A stretch of DNA of 64,000 bases, taken from NCBI GenBank assembly GCA_039888615.1, contig JBDQQS010000007.1; one strand, 5' to 3'. The DNA is from Flavimaribacter sp039888615. Lineage in GTDB: Bacteria > Pseudomonadota > Alphaproteobacteria > Rhizobiales > Rhizobiaceae. The notes under the pieces are model-generated. The model did no database searches. It was not told where the DNA came from and worked only from the letters and a program-made list of their open reading frames with translations. Position numbers and translations under genes: made by a program. Positions 52,129 through 61,207 of the stretch are shown piece by piece. Position 1 is the first letter of the stretch. Each line of letters starts with the position of its first letter.

Positions 52129-53124
52129 ATGATCCCCTATTCCATTCTCGACCTCGCCCCCGTGCCCGAAGGCTCGAGCGTCGAAGACGCGTTGCGCAAC
52201 AGCATTGATCTCGCGCGCCACGCAGAGAAACTTGGGTACAACCGCTATTGGCTGGCCGAGCACCACAACATGCCGGGCATCGCCAGCGCTGCAACCTCAG
52301 TATTGATTGGCCAGATCGCCGGCGACACAACCTCAATGCGCGTCGGCTCCGGGGGCGTGATGTTGCCCAATCATGCGCCGCTCGTCATTGCGGAGCAATT
52401 CGGCACGCTGGCGACGCTTTTTCCGGGTCGGGTCGACCTGGGTCTTGGCCGCGCTCCGGGCACCGACATGCCGACGGCGCGAGCCCTGCGGCGCAACCTC
52501 GACGGCGGAGACAACTTCCCGCAGGACGTGGTCGAACTGATGGCGTATTTCTCAGACGAGGCGCAGAACTTTTCAGTGCGGGCGATCCCGGGCGCGGGAA
52601 CGCGCGTTCCCATATGGATTCTGGGATCGAGCACCTACGGTGCGCAATTGGCGGCCCATTTGGGCCTGCCCTATTCCTTTGCCTCGCATTTCGCCCCGGC
52701 GGCGCTGGATGTCGCGCTGGAAATCTATAGGGATACCTTTAAACCCTCCCAACAGCTCGAAAAGCCTTACTTCATGCTGGCCATGAACGTCTTCGCCGCC
52801 GACACCGACGAGGAAGGCCAGTTCCTTCATTCAACCATGTTGCAGGCCTTCGCCAATCTGCGCAGCGGCCGACCGGGCAAGCTGCCAAGACCGGCCAAAG
52901 ACCTGCATGAGCGATACGACCGGGCGATCCTGGAATCCGCCAGTCAGGCGCTCTCCTTTTCGGCCGTCGGCTCGGCTGCGACCGTGCGCGACCGGATCCG
53001 CTCCGTGATCGATCGATACCAGCCGGACGAAATCATCTTCACCGGACAGATTCACGACCACGCAGCGCGGCTCAAGTCCTTCGAATTGGCGTCCGGCGTT
53101 ATGGGAGCCCTGGAGCCAGCCTGA
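52129..53124 (+). CDS. LLM class flavin-dependent oxidoreductase (luciferase-like)
   Basis: 331-residue bacterial-luciferase-like TIM barrel. It begins with the subfamily motif YSILDLAPVPEG and contains LAEHHNMPGIA and the FMN-binding VDLGLGRAPGTD. Members are FMNH2- or F420-dependent monooxygenases of unknown substrate, many close to E. coli YhbW. It lies 93 bases after the hydrolase-regulator gene and 47 before a broken SDR; co-transcription is possible. Confidence 0.88.
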   Translation: MIPYSILDLAPVPEGSSVEDALRNSIDLARHAEKLGYNRYWLAEHHNMPGIASAATSVLIGQIAGDTTSMRVGSGGVMLPNHAPLVIAEQFGTLATLFPGRVDLGLGRAPGTDMPTARALRRNLDGGDNFPQDVVELMAYFSDEAQNFSVRAIPGAGTRVPIWILGSSTYGAQLAAHLGLPYSFASHFAPAALDVALEIYRDTFKPSQQLEKPYFMLAMNVFAADTDEEGQFLHSTMLQAFANLRSGRPGKLPRPAKDLHERYDRAILESASQALSFSAVGSAATVRDRIRSVIDRYQPDEIIFTGQIHDHAARLKSFELASGVMGALEPA

Positions 53125-53171
53125 CATCGAAAACGCAATTGCAGGGAACACGAAACGGAGCACAGTGCGAG

Positions 53172-53937
53172 ATGTTCGATTTTGCAAACAAGGTGGTGCT
53201 GATTACCGGCGCGGCGCAGGGTTTTGGCAGGGTGCTGGCCGACGCCTTCGCCCAACACGGCGCGAAACTGGCGCTGTGCGATATCAATGACGCGGGCGGC
53301 GAAGAAACCCTCACCGCAATCAAAGGCAAGGGAGCGGAAGGCTTCTACATGCACGCCGACGTATCCCGGGAAGCCGATGTGGAGGCGTTTGTCGCGGAGA
53401 CCGTGGCGCGCTTCGGAAGGCTCGACATTGCGATCAACAACGCGGCGAAGGAAATTGCGGGGCCGACGCTGGACTTGCCGTCGGAGGATTTCGACACGCT
53501 CATCGACACAAATCTGAAGGGCACTTACTACGGCATGAAGCACCAGGTCGCGCAGATGCGGAAGAATGGCGGCGGGGGCCGATCGTCAATCAGGCGTCGA
53601 TCACCAGCAGCATGACAGGCGTCGCCGACAACGGGCTATACGGCGCGACCAAAGGCGGGGTCATCGGGCTGACCAAATCCGCGCTCTGCAGGTCGCAGCC
53701 GAAAACATCTCGATCAACGCCATCGCGACCTGCGCCTTCGACATTCCAAACGACGTGTTCATGCGCTGGGTTGAGGATCATCACGCAACACGCGATGAAG
53801 CCGCCGAATGGGTTCCGATCAAGCGTCTCGGTCGACCGCAAGAGATCGCCGCGGCGACGCTTTATCTGGCGTCCGACGAAGCGCGTTTCGTGGTGGGCCA
53901 TGTACTCACCGTCGATGGCGGATTTACAGCCCAATAG
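53172..53937 (+). pseudogene. Frameshifted short-chain dehydrogenase/reductase (SDR)
   Basis: Three frames together encode one classical SDR. The NAD motif is ITGAAQGFGR, the catalytic residues are in NQASITSSMTG and YGATKGGVIG, and the last frame ends VVGHVLTVDGG. Continuity is broken twice: in the G-run around 53570-53580 (frame 0 to 2) and around 53690 (frame 2 to 1, at SALxVAAENIS). Each can be repaired by adding one base, so both look like single-base deletions. Either a recent pseudogene or sequence errors. Confidence 0.8.
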
Positions 53938-53946
53938 GCAAAGTGA

Positions 53947-54954
53947 ATGTTGAGGATGAACAGGCGCAATTTTTCAAAGGTAGCCGTTATCGGACTCGCG
54001 GCGCCGTTTCTCATTCTGCGCGCGCTTCCCGCCTGGACACAGGAGCAGAGTATCGAAGAGGCTGCGCGTTCCTTCGATCGATTGCGCTCGCTGATCGTGC
54101 AGCATGGCGACAAGGTGTTGTTTTTCGAAGCGTTGCGTGGTCCGCCGCTCGACCAGCCGGCGAGTATCAAGTCCTGTTCGAAAAGCATCGTTTCGCTGTT
54201 GCTTGGAACGGCGATCGCGCGTGGAGAGGCCTCAAGCGTCGATGCGCGTCTTGCCACAGTCGCCCCGACCATTATTCCCTCCGACGCCACACCCGGCGTT
54301 GAAGACATTACACTTGAGGATCTGGTGACCATGAGGGCCGGCCTGGCGGCGACCTCCGGCCCCGAATACGGCGCGTGGATCAGTTCGGACGACTGGATCG
54401 GCTACGCCCTGCGGCAACCGATGGTCGGGCGCCCCGGCGGCCGCATGATCTATTCGACCGGCTCGACGCATGTTCTGGGCGCAGCGCTGACGGTCTCGAC
54501 GGGCAAGGACCTGCTGACACTGGCCCGCACGCGTCTCGGCGCGCCTCTGGGAATCGAAATCCCACCCTGGACCCGAGATCCGAAGGGTTTCTATCTCGGC
54601 GGCAATGAAATGGCGCTCTCGCCTCATGCAATGCTGAAAATCGCGATCATGATGCGCGACGGCGGACGCTTCGAGGGCAAGCAGATCGTCCCGAAAAGCT
54701 GGATCGACGCCTCGACGCAAGCGCGCACCCGTTCGCCCTGGTCCGGGATGGATTACGGCTACGGATGGTTTCTGACAGAAACGGGATTCATCGTCGCCCG
54801 CGGTTACGGCGGCCAGATCATCGCCGCCAACCCCTCGCGCAAACTGGCCGTCGCCTTCACCTCCGATCCCGATCGTCCAGCGCGCTCGGCCGGCTATTTC
54901 GGCGAACTGATGCGCTTCCTCGACGGCCCGATCCTGCATGCCGCGCGGGGATGA
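53947..54954 (+). CDS. Serine hydrolase, beta-lactamase (class C) family, Tat-exported
   Basis: 335 residues. The N terminus MLRMNRRNFSKVAVIGLAA is a twin-arginine-type export signal. The catalytic S-x-x-K is S76-CS-K79, the Tyr motif is in MIYSTGST, and the family block SPHAMLKIAIMMRDGG is present. Such enzymes are esterases, DD-peptidase- or 6-aminohexanoate-dimer-hydrolase-like proteins. It starts 9 bases after the broken SDR. ATG at 53956 is an alternative start. Confidence 0.85.
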   Translation: MLRMNRRNFSKVAVIGLAAPFLILRALPAWTQEQSIEEAARSFDRLRSLIVQHGDKVLFFEALRGPPLDQPASIKSCSKSIVSLLLGTAIARGEASSVDARLATVAPTIIPSDATPGVEDITLEDLVTMRAGLAATSGPEYGAWISSDDWIGYALRQPMVGRPGGRMIYSTGSTHVLGAALTVSTGKDLLTLARTRLGAPLGIEIPPWTRDPKGFYLGGNEMALSPHAMLKIAIMMRDGGRFEGKQIVPKSWIDASTQARTRSPWSGMDYGYGWFLTETGFIVARGYGGQIIAANPSRKLAVAFTSDPDRPARSAGYFGELMRFLDGPILHAARG

Positions 54955-55205
54955 CAAAGCGGCAGCGTAGTCATCAGCAAGGAATTCTTTCGCAGGACAC
55001 CGGACACGGAAGGCCTGCCTGAACCTTTTGAACAAACACTGTTTTGAGCAGGTTTGGTTAACCAGGCATGCCTCTGTTTTCCAACGCTTCGCCACCTTTG
55101 TCAGCTATACCGCCTGATCTACATCCCCGGGTCAGGTCCCGGCGTCGCTTGCTACTATAGCAGTAAAACGATCCCGCACGATATCGACCCGACCTTCCGG
55201 ACTCC
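54955..55205. other. Intergenic region of about 250 bp, no gene found
   Basis: Reading frames here are short and lack ribosome sites; no terminator with a convincing stem was found. It separates the serine hydrolase from the 3' end of the amide operon. Confidence 0.35.
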
Positions 55206-55418
55206 TTATATTACCTTCAAGGAAATGACCGAAATCATGTCGTTCTGATCGAATACAGCAAACCAACGGGGTGCCTTGGCAAAGTTCGCAGCTTCGTCGA
55301 GATGACTGAATTTGGTCGACGTGGTCGCTTCAGCTTCATTACCCAGCAATCGACTGTTCAACTTGGATGGCTCCACGATCAGGATTGTCGAGGCTTCGGG
55401 TTTCAATGTTATCGTCAT
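55206..55418 (-). CDS. Small hypothetical protein downstream of amiR, 70 residues
   Basis: Starts at ATG 55418 with GGAGGG seven to eight bases upstream, 45 bases after the amiR stop and on the same strand, so it is probably the last gene of the amide operon. The sequence (SKLNSRLLGNEAEATTST, then NFAKAPRWFAVFDQNDM) is soluble and unlike any family I know. It is not AmiS-like, having no membrane helices. Confidence 0.5.
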   Translation of the reverse strand: MTITLKPEASTILIVEPSKLNSRLLGNEAEATTSTKFSHLDEAANFAKAPRWFAVFDQNDMISVISLKVI

Positions 55419-55463
55419 GGCTGGCCCTCCAACACGTCCAAACTTATTCAGCGAAACCCGCTC

Positions 55464-56063
55464 CTAAATATCGCTCGCAGCAATGATCGCGTCAGCAATC
55501 GATGCGATGCTCTCCTTCGAATTCATCGATTTGTCGCGAATCCGCTTGTAGGCTTCCGCTTCACTGATTGACCGGCTTTCGGCCAGTAGTTGGACTGCCT
55601 TCTCGATCTTTCGCCGCGCCTTCAGCGTTTCATCCAGGGAAGATACCCGCTTCTTCAGCCGTACTTCGTGCCGGGCAAGACCGATTGCCGTGGACAGGGC
55701 GGCGAGCACACCGAAATGCCGGATCGGCTTCGATAGTACACCGTGCACATGCAAACGCTCCAGTTCTTCGAGTATCTCGGGAGTTTCGAACGAAATAATG
55801 CCAATCCTGGCGATATCATCTGCACTGGCCATCCACGCCAGCGCACCTTTGTCATGAATGCGGTTCACAAGAAACAGGACGATATCGATCTTGTCCGGCA
55901 AGGATGACGGAGCTGGCCAGACGCTTTCGACCTGGCATCCAATCCGGCGCAAATGCGCAAGAAACATCTCCCTTTCACTGTCATCTGGATGAATGACAAG
56001 CACCCGCATGCGCCGCAATCGACGAAGCAAATTATAGTGTCTTGGCGGCGGCTCATCTGTCAT
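55464..56063 (-). CDS. amiR: AmiR-like ANTAR-domain transcription antiterminator
   Basis: 199 residues: a pseudo-receiver domain (about 18-130) lacking the usual phosphoacceptor, a coiled linker (VRLKKRVSSLDETLKARRK) and a C-terminal ANTAR RNA-binding helix bundle (KIEKAVQLLAESRSISEAEA, IRDKSMNSKESIASIADAII). ANTAR proteins bind two tandem hexaloop hairpins in leader RNAs and prevent termination. It overlaps amiC by four bases. Its expected target is the leader at 63393-63466 of this same operon. Confidence 0.88.
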   Translation of the reverse strand: MTDEPPPRHYNLLRRLRRMRVLVIHPDDSEREMFLAHLRRIGCQVESVWPAPSSLPDKIDIVLFLVNRIHDKGALAWMASADDIARIGIISFETPEILEELERLHVHGVLSKPIRHFGVLAALSTAIGLARHEVRLKKRVSSLDETLKARRKIEKAVQLLAESRSISEAEAYKRIRDKSMNSKESIASIADAIIAASDI

Positions 56064-57199
56064 ACGACAACACGTCCCGCGACTGATCGATCGTAAGCAA
56101 CGAGGTACGGATCCGGCCGGACAACTGCGCCACTCCGCCAGACAATTTCAAACGTGCCATCGCTCGTGGCCTTTCCCACGAGCGGGCGAAGTGTCGAATG
56201 GTTCGTTTCGGTTTCTACAAAGATGTCGCCACTTGGGCCTTTGAAAACGGCCCCAGATAGTGCTGAAAGGATTGCATCAGTGTCGTCGCTACCAGCCTGT
56301 CTGACTGCGTTGGCAAACATGTGGACCTGATTGTAGCAGACCTCCGAATAGACGCCCGGTTCACCAGCTTTCTCATACCGCTCAACGAAATGTTTCCGAA
56401 ATGCTTCGCTCGCAGCAGTCGGCAACGTTGAGAAATATGGCGCAACCGAGATGTGACCAATCCTGGCTTCCGGCTTCATTTTTGACAGTTCCGATTCCGT
56501 CGTCGTCAGAGATGCAATTGGCAGCTTTGTCCCGTCATAACCGGCTGTATGGAATGCGTCATACAATGTGATGCTGTCTTGCCCAACAACCGTCGAAATG
56601 ATGGCGTTGACCTCTGGCACGATGGACGATTCAAGCACCATTCGGAAATGATCGCCATTTGCTCCGATTGGAAGGTAGCTTTCCGATGTAACCGCTCCGC
56701 CGCTTTCGGACAGAAATTCATTCACGATACGATTGACCTCACGCGCGTAAAGCGTGTCGGAACCGATCAATGCAATTTGTTTGCCTTCGTGCTCGTAGAA
56801 GTATTCCAGCAATGGCAGGATGACCTGATTGGGCACCGCGCCGCCGTAAATGACATTCGGAGAGTACTCGAACCCTTCGTATACCGATGGATAAAAGAGC
56901 ACTCCGTTAAAGCGTTCAATGACAGGAAGTACAGCTTTACGGCTGGACGACAGGCAAGTGCCAAAGATCACATTGACCCGATGCTTGACCAACAGTTCCG
57001 TTGCCAATGCCGCGTACTGTTCATCAGAGCCGAACGGATCCAGCACGACTGGCTCAATGGTACGTCCGGAAATCCCGCCGGACGCGTTGATTTCTTCGCA
57101 GGCCAGCAGGATGCCTTGAACATGCGCGTTTTCTGTTACGGCCATTGGGCCGGTCTGAGAAAACAGTACGCCAATCTTGATAGTATCAGCGTCCACCAC
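56060..57199 (-). CDS. amiC: AmiC-like amide sensor / negative regulator
   Basis: 379-residue periplasmic-binding-protein fold (Peripla_BP_5) opening IKIGVLFSQTGPMA. There is no signal peptide, which distinguishes the cytoplasmic regulator AmiC from secreted binding proteins. In Pseudomonas, AmiC sequesters AmiR until an amide binds. It overlaps the amidase gene by 14 bases and the amiR gene by four. The conserved YFYEHEGKQIALIGSD segment matches AmiC/UrtA-type proteins. Confidence 0.85.
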   Translation of the reverse strand: MVDADTIKIGVLFSQTGPMAVTENAHVQGILLACEEINASGGISGRTIEPVVLDPFGSDEQYAALATELLVKHRVNVIFGTCLSSSRKAVLPVIERFNGVLFYPSVYEGFEYSPNVIYGGAVPNQVILPLLEYFYEHEGKQIALIGSDTLYAREVNRIVNEFLSESGGAVTSESYLPIGANGDHFRMVLESSIVPEVNAIISTVVGQDSITLYDAFHTAGYDGTKLPIASLTTTESELSKMKPEARIGHISVAPYFSTLPTAASEAFRKHFVERYEKAGEPGVYSEVCYNQVHMFANAVRQAGSDDTDAILSALSGAVFKGPSGDIFVETETNHSTLRPLVGKATSDGTFEIVWRSGAVVRPDPYLVAYDRSVAGRVVV

Positions 57200-58553
57200 T
57201 CACACTGCCTTTCACCCGGCTATCGACAAATTTAGCAATCGCCAGAAGTTGTTCGTCTTTTCCTGGCCTGCCCATCAACATCATGCCGACAGGCAAGCCG
57301 GGCGCTCCATTGGGAACCGGAATTGTGATGCACGGAAATCCCGCAAGATTCCCGATCCAGCAAAACCAGGTCATGCTGTCCTGTGTCGTGACCTTCCGGC
57401 CACCGAACTGTTGCCAGTCGACACCGTGCTTTGGCGCCACGACCGGTAACGTCGGCAATACGAGTGCATCCCAATCGCCAATCTGGTTCAAGAGCTTGTC
57501 AGAAAATTCCGCTCTGATTGACAGGCCTTTCAAGTAGTCTTCGGCAGAGATCTGCCTTCCAGCCTCCAAATGTGCGCGCGTGACATCAGAAAAACCAGTA
57601 CCAGACAGTCTGGAGACATGATACGCAGAAGCTTCACAATGGAGAATTGCTTCCCAAGCGGAGAAGTAGCTGTCCATTTGATTCAATTCGACTGAAGCCA
57701 CGGGCAAGCATGTGGCTTTCAATGCTGCAGCAAGCGCATTGTCCACCTCATCTGACCGTTCCAGGCCTGGGCCGTTCAGAGCTACCAGTTTTGGATTGGA
57801 GACCCCTTCGACCAAACCAAACGGCTGTGAATGGAAGGTTGAAGCATCGGCAGCATCTGTGCCGATGAAGTACGGCAATACAAGCTCGATATCTTCAATA
57901 TCCCGCGTCAAAGGACCGGGTGCGTCGAGAGACCAGCTTAGAGCAAGAACTCCGTTGCGCGAAGCGCGACCGTATCCGGGCTTGAAGCCATAGACGCCAC
58001 AGGCGGCTGAGGGAATTCGGACTGATCCGCCTGTGTCGCTGCCCAAGGCCATGCCGACAATTCCTGCTGCGACCGCAGCAGCCGATCCGCCGCTACTTCC
58101 GCCGGTGATACGGCTTTTGTCATGGGGGTTTTTCGTCGGGCCAAAAGACGAGGTGCTGTTTGTTGCGCCGTAGGCCCATTCGTGCATGTTGGTCTTTCCA
58201 AAGATAACTGCGCCAGCACGACGGAGATTTGCGACGACCGTCGCATCTACATTGCCGGGATCATCGGGCAAGGCATGCGAGCAGGCCGTCGTTGGATAAT
58301 CCCTTGACAGGTAGTTGTCCTTGACTGCAATTGGGACGCCATCGATTGCGCTTAATGCGCGCCCTTGTTGTCTGCGTGTTGTTGCCGCCTCGGCCTGCTC
58401 CAGGATAACGGATCGATCCAGTGCAACAAACGCGTTGAGGTCCGCATTGCGTTCTGCGAGATCAAGAGCCCGTTCAGCCAGGGAGGACGGCGTCTCGGCT
58501 CCAGCGGCCAAGGCGGCAACTTGCGCGGACATGCTCTCAAGCTCTTTTGTCAT
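57186..58553 (-). CDS. Amidase (amidase-signature family)
   Basis: 455-residue hydrolase with the Ser-cisSer-Lys triad: K78 (IAVKDN), S153 (TGGSSGGSAAA) and S177 (SDTGGSVRIP). Family members hydrolyse amides to acid plus ammonia; closest types include AtzF, GatA and malonamidase. The start at 58553 has GGAGG six bases upstream. This is not the nitrilase-type AmiE normally linked to AmiC/AmiR, so a different class fills that place. The small upstream gene (17-base overlap) may be its partner subunit. Confidence 0.88.
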   Translation of the reverse strand: MTKELESMSAQVAALAAGAETPSSLAERALDLAERNADLNAFVALDRSVILEQAEAATTRRQQGRALSAIDGVPIAVKDNYLSRDYPTTACSHALPDDPGNVDATVVANLRRAGAVIFGKTNMHEWAYGATNSTSSFGPTKNPHDKSRITGGSSGGSAAAVAAGIVGMALGSDTGGSVRIPSAACGVYGFKPGYGRASRNGVLALSWSLDAPGPLTRDIEDIELVLPYFIGTDAADASTFHSQPFGLVEGVSNPKLVALNGPGLERSDEVDNALAAALKATCLPVASVELNQMDSYFSAWEAILHCEASAYHVSRLSGTGFSDVTRAHLEAGRQISAEDYLKGLSIRAEFSDKLLNQIGDWDALVLPTLPVVAPKHGVDWQQFGGRKVTTQDSMTWFCWIGNLAGFPCITIPVPNGAPGLPVGMMLMGRPGKDEQLLAIAKFVDSRVKGSVSGGR

Positions 58554-58692
58554 CGAAAGCCTCCGGCTGATACACATGTGCTGGTTCGGTCGGTTTTGCG
58601 AAAGAGAAACGGGACAATCCGCCACGAATCCGTTTGAGCGTCGCCTCGATTTGTTTCAGTTGGTCTTCCGTCAGTTTGTTTTCGTCGCTCAT
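58537..58692 (-). CDS. Small AtzG/GatC-like amidase partner, 51 residues
   Basis: Encoded as MSDENKLTEDQLKQIEATLK with a C-terminal AKPTEPAHVYQPEAF. The pattern of one amphipathic helix, an F-x-F segment and an EPAHVYQPE tail resembles AtzG/DUF4089 and GatC-type proteins that stabilise amidase-signature enzymes, though it is shorter. It starts 2 bases after the ATPase stop and overlaps the amidase start by 17 bases. Confidence 0.6.
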   Translation of the reverse strand: MSDENKLTEDQLKQIEATLKRIRGGLSRFSFAKPTEPAHVYQPEAFDDKRA

Positions 58693-58694
58693 GT

Positions 58695-59393
58695 TCAGAC
58701 CCCCAATAGCTCTTGCTGAAGCGCCTTGTCGTTCTTGAGGCTTTGGCGATCCGTTTCGAGCCTGATTGCTCCCTTCTCCATCACGTAGGCACGGCCGGCG
58801 ATTGAAAGGCAGAAGTCGAGATTCTGTTCGGCAACCAGAATTGCAATCTGGCTGTCCCGATTGATCCGTTTCAAAATCCCTGCCATTTCGTCGATGATTG
58901 ACGGCTGAACGCCCTCGGTCGGTTCATCCAACAGAAGAATTTTTGGACGTGTGGCGAGCGCGCGAGCAAGAGCAAGTACTTGCTGCTGTCCGCCCGACAG
59001 CCCCCCCGCCAGATCGGTGGCCTTGGGCTCTAGAAGCGGGAAGTCGGCAAGCATTTCATCTACTGTCGCTTTGGCGTCATACCCATTCGACGCCGCAGCT
59101 ACCGCAATATTCTCCATCACGGTCATCCGCTGGAAGACAAAGCGGCCCTGTGGCACATAGCCAAGGCCCATGCGCGCACGCTTGGAGGGCGAAGCAGGCG
59201 CTATTTCGCCCGCAATCTCCACAGTACCATTGGACGCCGGTATCAAACCGGTCGCAAACCGCATCAGAGTGGATTTTCCCACACCGTTGCGACCGAGAAG
59301 GGCCACGATCTCACCTGCGTTCACATCAAGTGAGACATCACGGATAATCGTCGTCTTACCGTAGCCGCCAGTTGCACTAATGACCTTAAACAT
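58695..59393 (-). CDS. Amide/urea-type ABC transporter ATP-binding protein (UrtE/LivF type)
   Basis: 232-residue ATPase with Walker A GRNGVGKST, signature LSGGQQQVLALA and Walker B LLLDEPTEGVQP. The start ATG at 59393 overlaps the end of the preceding gene by eight bases and has GGAGG upstream. The EGVQP segment after Walker B is typical of UrtE proteins. It pairs with the ATPase domain of the fused neighbour. Confidence 0.9.
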   Translation of the reverse strand: MFKVISATGGYGKTTIIRDVSLDVNAGEIVALLGRNGVGKSTLMRFATGLIPASNGTVEIAGEIAPASPSKRARMGLGYVPQGRFVFQRMTVMENIAVAAASNGYDAKATVDEMLADFPLLEPKATDLAGGLSGGQQQVLALARALATRPKILLLDEPTEGVQPSIIDEMAGILKRINRDSQIAILVAEQNLDFCLSIAGRAYVMEKGAIRLETDRQSLKNDKALQQELLGV

Positions 59394-61197
59394 GCTCACT
59401 CCTCCCAAGGTAAATGTCGAGGACGGCATCGTTTGCACGCAGGGTATCGATGTCTCCCTCAGCGAAGAGCTTCCCTTGATGAAGTACGGTCACATGGCCT
59501 TCGAGGGTTCTGATAAACTCCATGTCATGTTCGACCACAACGACTGTTGTGTACTTGGCGAGTGTCCTGACCAGCAGGGACAATTCCCGCGTTTCTTCGT
59601 TTGTCATCCCAGCTGCGGGTTCATCGAGCAGGATCACGCGGGGCGCCAGACAAAGCACCATGCCGATGTCGAGCCATTGCTGTTGTCCATGCGACAAGGC
59701 TGATGCTTCGACGGCGGCTTGTTCGTGCAGACCAAGCATGTCCAGAACCTTCCGGCTTATTGCGATGGCCTGAACATTGTCTCTGGTGCGCGCATAGGCA
59801 GCCGTCCAGAGATTCTCCGCTACGGAAAGCGGGCCAAACACCTGCGGCTTCTGGTTCTTGACTCCCATGCCCTTGCGGACACGATTGAAAATGGGAGATC
59901 TCGTTACATCCTCGCCGCCCAGCAGAACTGACCCGCCCTCTGGCGGATACATTCCCACGCAAGTTTTCAGGAACGAGCTCTTGCCGGCACCGTTGGGACC
60001 AATAAGGGCGTAAGGTTTGCCAGGTGCGAATTCCCTGCTGACCTTGTTGACAGGAACAACGCCGCCAAAGCGCTTGTAGAGATCAACAGTGTCCAGTTCC
60101 TTGGCTGGCCCGGCCTGCTCAGCGGCGTCCTTGAGAATGAGTTCCAACACGTCTGTATCGATTTTGACGGCGCCGGCATTGCGCGCGGCATCGTTCGGAT
60201 CGGGGATAACCTGCCGCCAGACCCGGTCGATGGCTCCAAGAACCCCGTTGTGAAGGAACAACACAAGCAGGATGAGGACTGCGCCGAGGATAAGTGTTGT
60301 CTGCCCACCCGCTGCACCACCGCCCAACCAGAAAGACAAGGCTCCAATTGCAAGCGCGCCGAGGAACGGTCCAGCCAAGGTGCCAAGCCCGCCGACCAGA
60401 ACATAAATCGGAACGAGCAACGCCTCGGGTACCGAGAATATCGAGGGATTGAGGTAGTTCGCCCAAAGAGCGAACAACGCACCAGCGATACCCGCCACAG
60501 CACCGGAATAGGCAAAATTGATGATCTGGAACTTGCGGATGTCAAAACCGAGCAGTTCGCTTTTTCCGATATCAATCCGCACGCAGTCGACAATCCGACC
60601 AAAATTGCTGCGCATCAGCCATCGGGTGAAGAAATAAATGCCTGCGCTGATGACAACAACCAGGGCAAAGGCGCCGTTCGGACCGAGGGCTTCGGCCTGT
60701 GGACCGTAACCGATCACAAATCCCGGAATGTTGGACAGGCCGTTGTCGCCGCCAATGACCGCTTGACCGACATCCATCTTGAATGATTGGGTCACGGCCC
60801 AAACCAACAAGGTGAAGGTGTAGGACAGAATCGTTGATTGCAGCTCGCCCATGCGGGCAAAGAAGATGATGTAGCCTAGAGCTGCCGCAACCAGTGCGCC
60901 GAAGATTGCCCCGGAAGGCAAAGCCCAAACCAGCGTCATTCCCCATTGCGGAGCCATGTTGATCGCGATGACTGCGCCAAAGTAACCACCCAGTCCGTAG
61001 AAAGCGGTCTGCGCAAGGGACAGAAAACCTCCTCGGCCCCAGATAATATCAAGGCTCAGGCCTAGCAGACCGAAAATGACCCAAGAGGTCGCTACGAAAG
61101 CAAGGTACGGGTCGAGGGAACCTGCGACCAACAAGGCAATTGCTGTCGCGATGAGCGGGAACACGAAGCTCGCAGAATAGTAGAGTTTATCAAGCAT
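59386..61197 (-). CDS. Fused ABC transporter permease and ATP-binding protein (UrtC-UrtD type)
   Basis: One continuous 603-residue frame. Residues 1 to ~340 are a LivM/UrtC permease (WGRGGFLSLAQTAFYGLGGY, LVGGLGTLAGPFLGA) and residues ~370-600 are a UrtD/LivG ATPase (Walker A GPNGAGKSS, signature LSHGQQQWLDIG, Walker B VILLDEPAAGM). No stop or frameshift separates them. Start at 61197 is 10 bases after the first permease; the frame is open further upstream without homology. Fusions of this kind are known but uncommon. Confidence 0.88.
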   Translation of the reverse strand: MLDKLYYSASFVFPLIATAIALLVAGSLDPYLAFVATSWVIFGLLGLSLDIIWGRGGFLSLAQTAFYGLGGYFGAVIAINMAPQWGMTLVWALPSGAIFGALVAAALGYIIFFARMGELQSTILSYTFTLLVWAVTQSFKMDVGQAVIGGDNGLSNIPGFVIGYGPQAEALGPNGAFALVVVISAGIYFFTRWLMRSNFGRIVDCVRIDIGKSELLGFDIRKFQIINFAYSGAVAGIAGALFALWANYLNPSIFSVPEALLVPIYVLVGGLGTLAGPFLGALAIGALSFWLGGGAAGGQTTLILGAVLILLVLFLHNGVLGAIDRVWRQVIPDPNDAARNAGAVKIDTDVLELILKDAAEQAGPAKELDTVDLYKRFGGVVPVNKVSREFAPGKPYALIGPNGAGKSSFLKTCVGMYPPEGGSVLLGGEDVTRSPIFNRVRKGMGVKNQKPQVFGPLSVAENLWTAAYARTRDNVQAIAISRKVLDMLGLHEQAAVEASALSHGQQQWLDIGMVLCLAPRVILLDEPAAGMTNEETRELSLLVRTLAKYTTVVVVEHDMEFIRTLEGHVTVLHQGKLFAEGDIDTLRANDAVLDIYLGRSEHV

Positions 61198-61207
61198 GTC
61201 GGCGTTC

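Noticed and set aside
54955..55205. Small plus-strand frame at 55054-55248
   Set aside because: No ribosome site, no similarity and overlaps the antisense 70-residue candidate with a strong Shine-Dalgarno.
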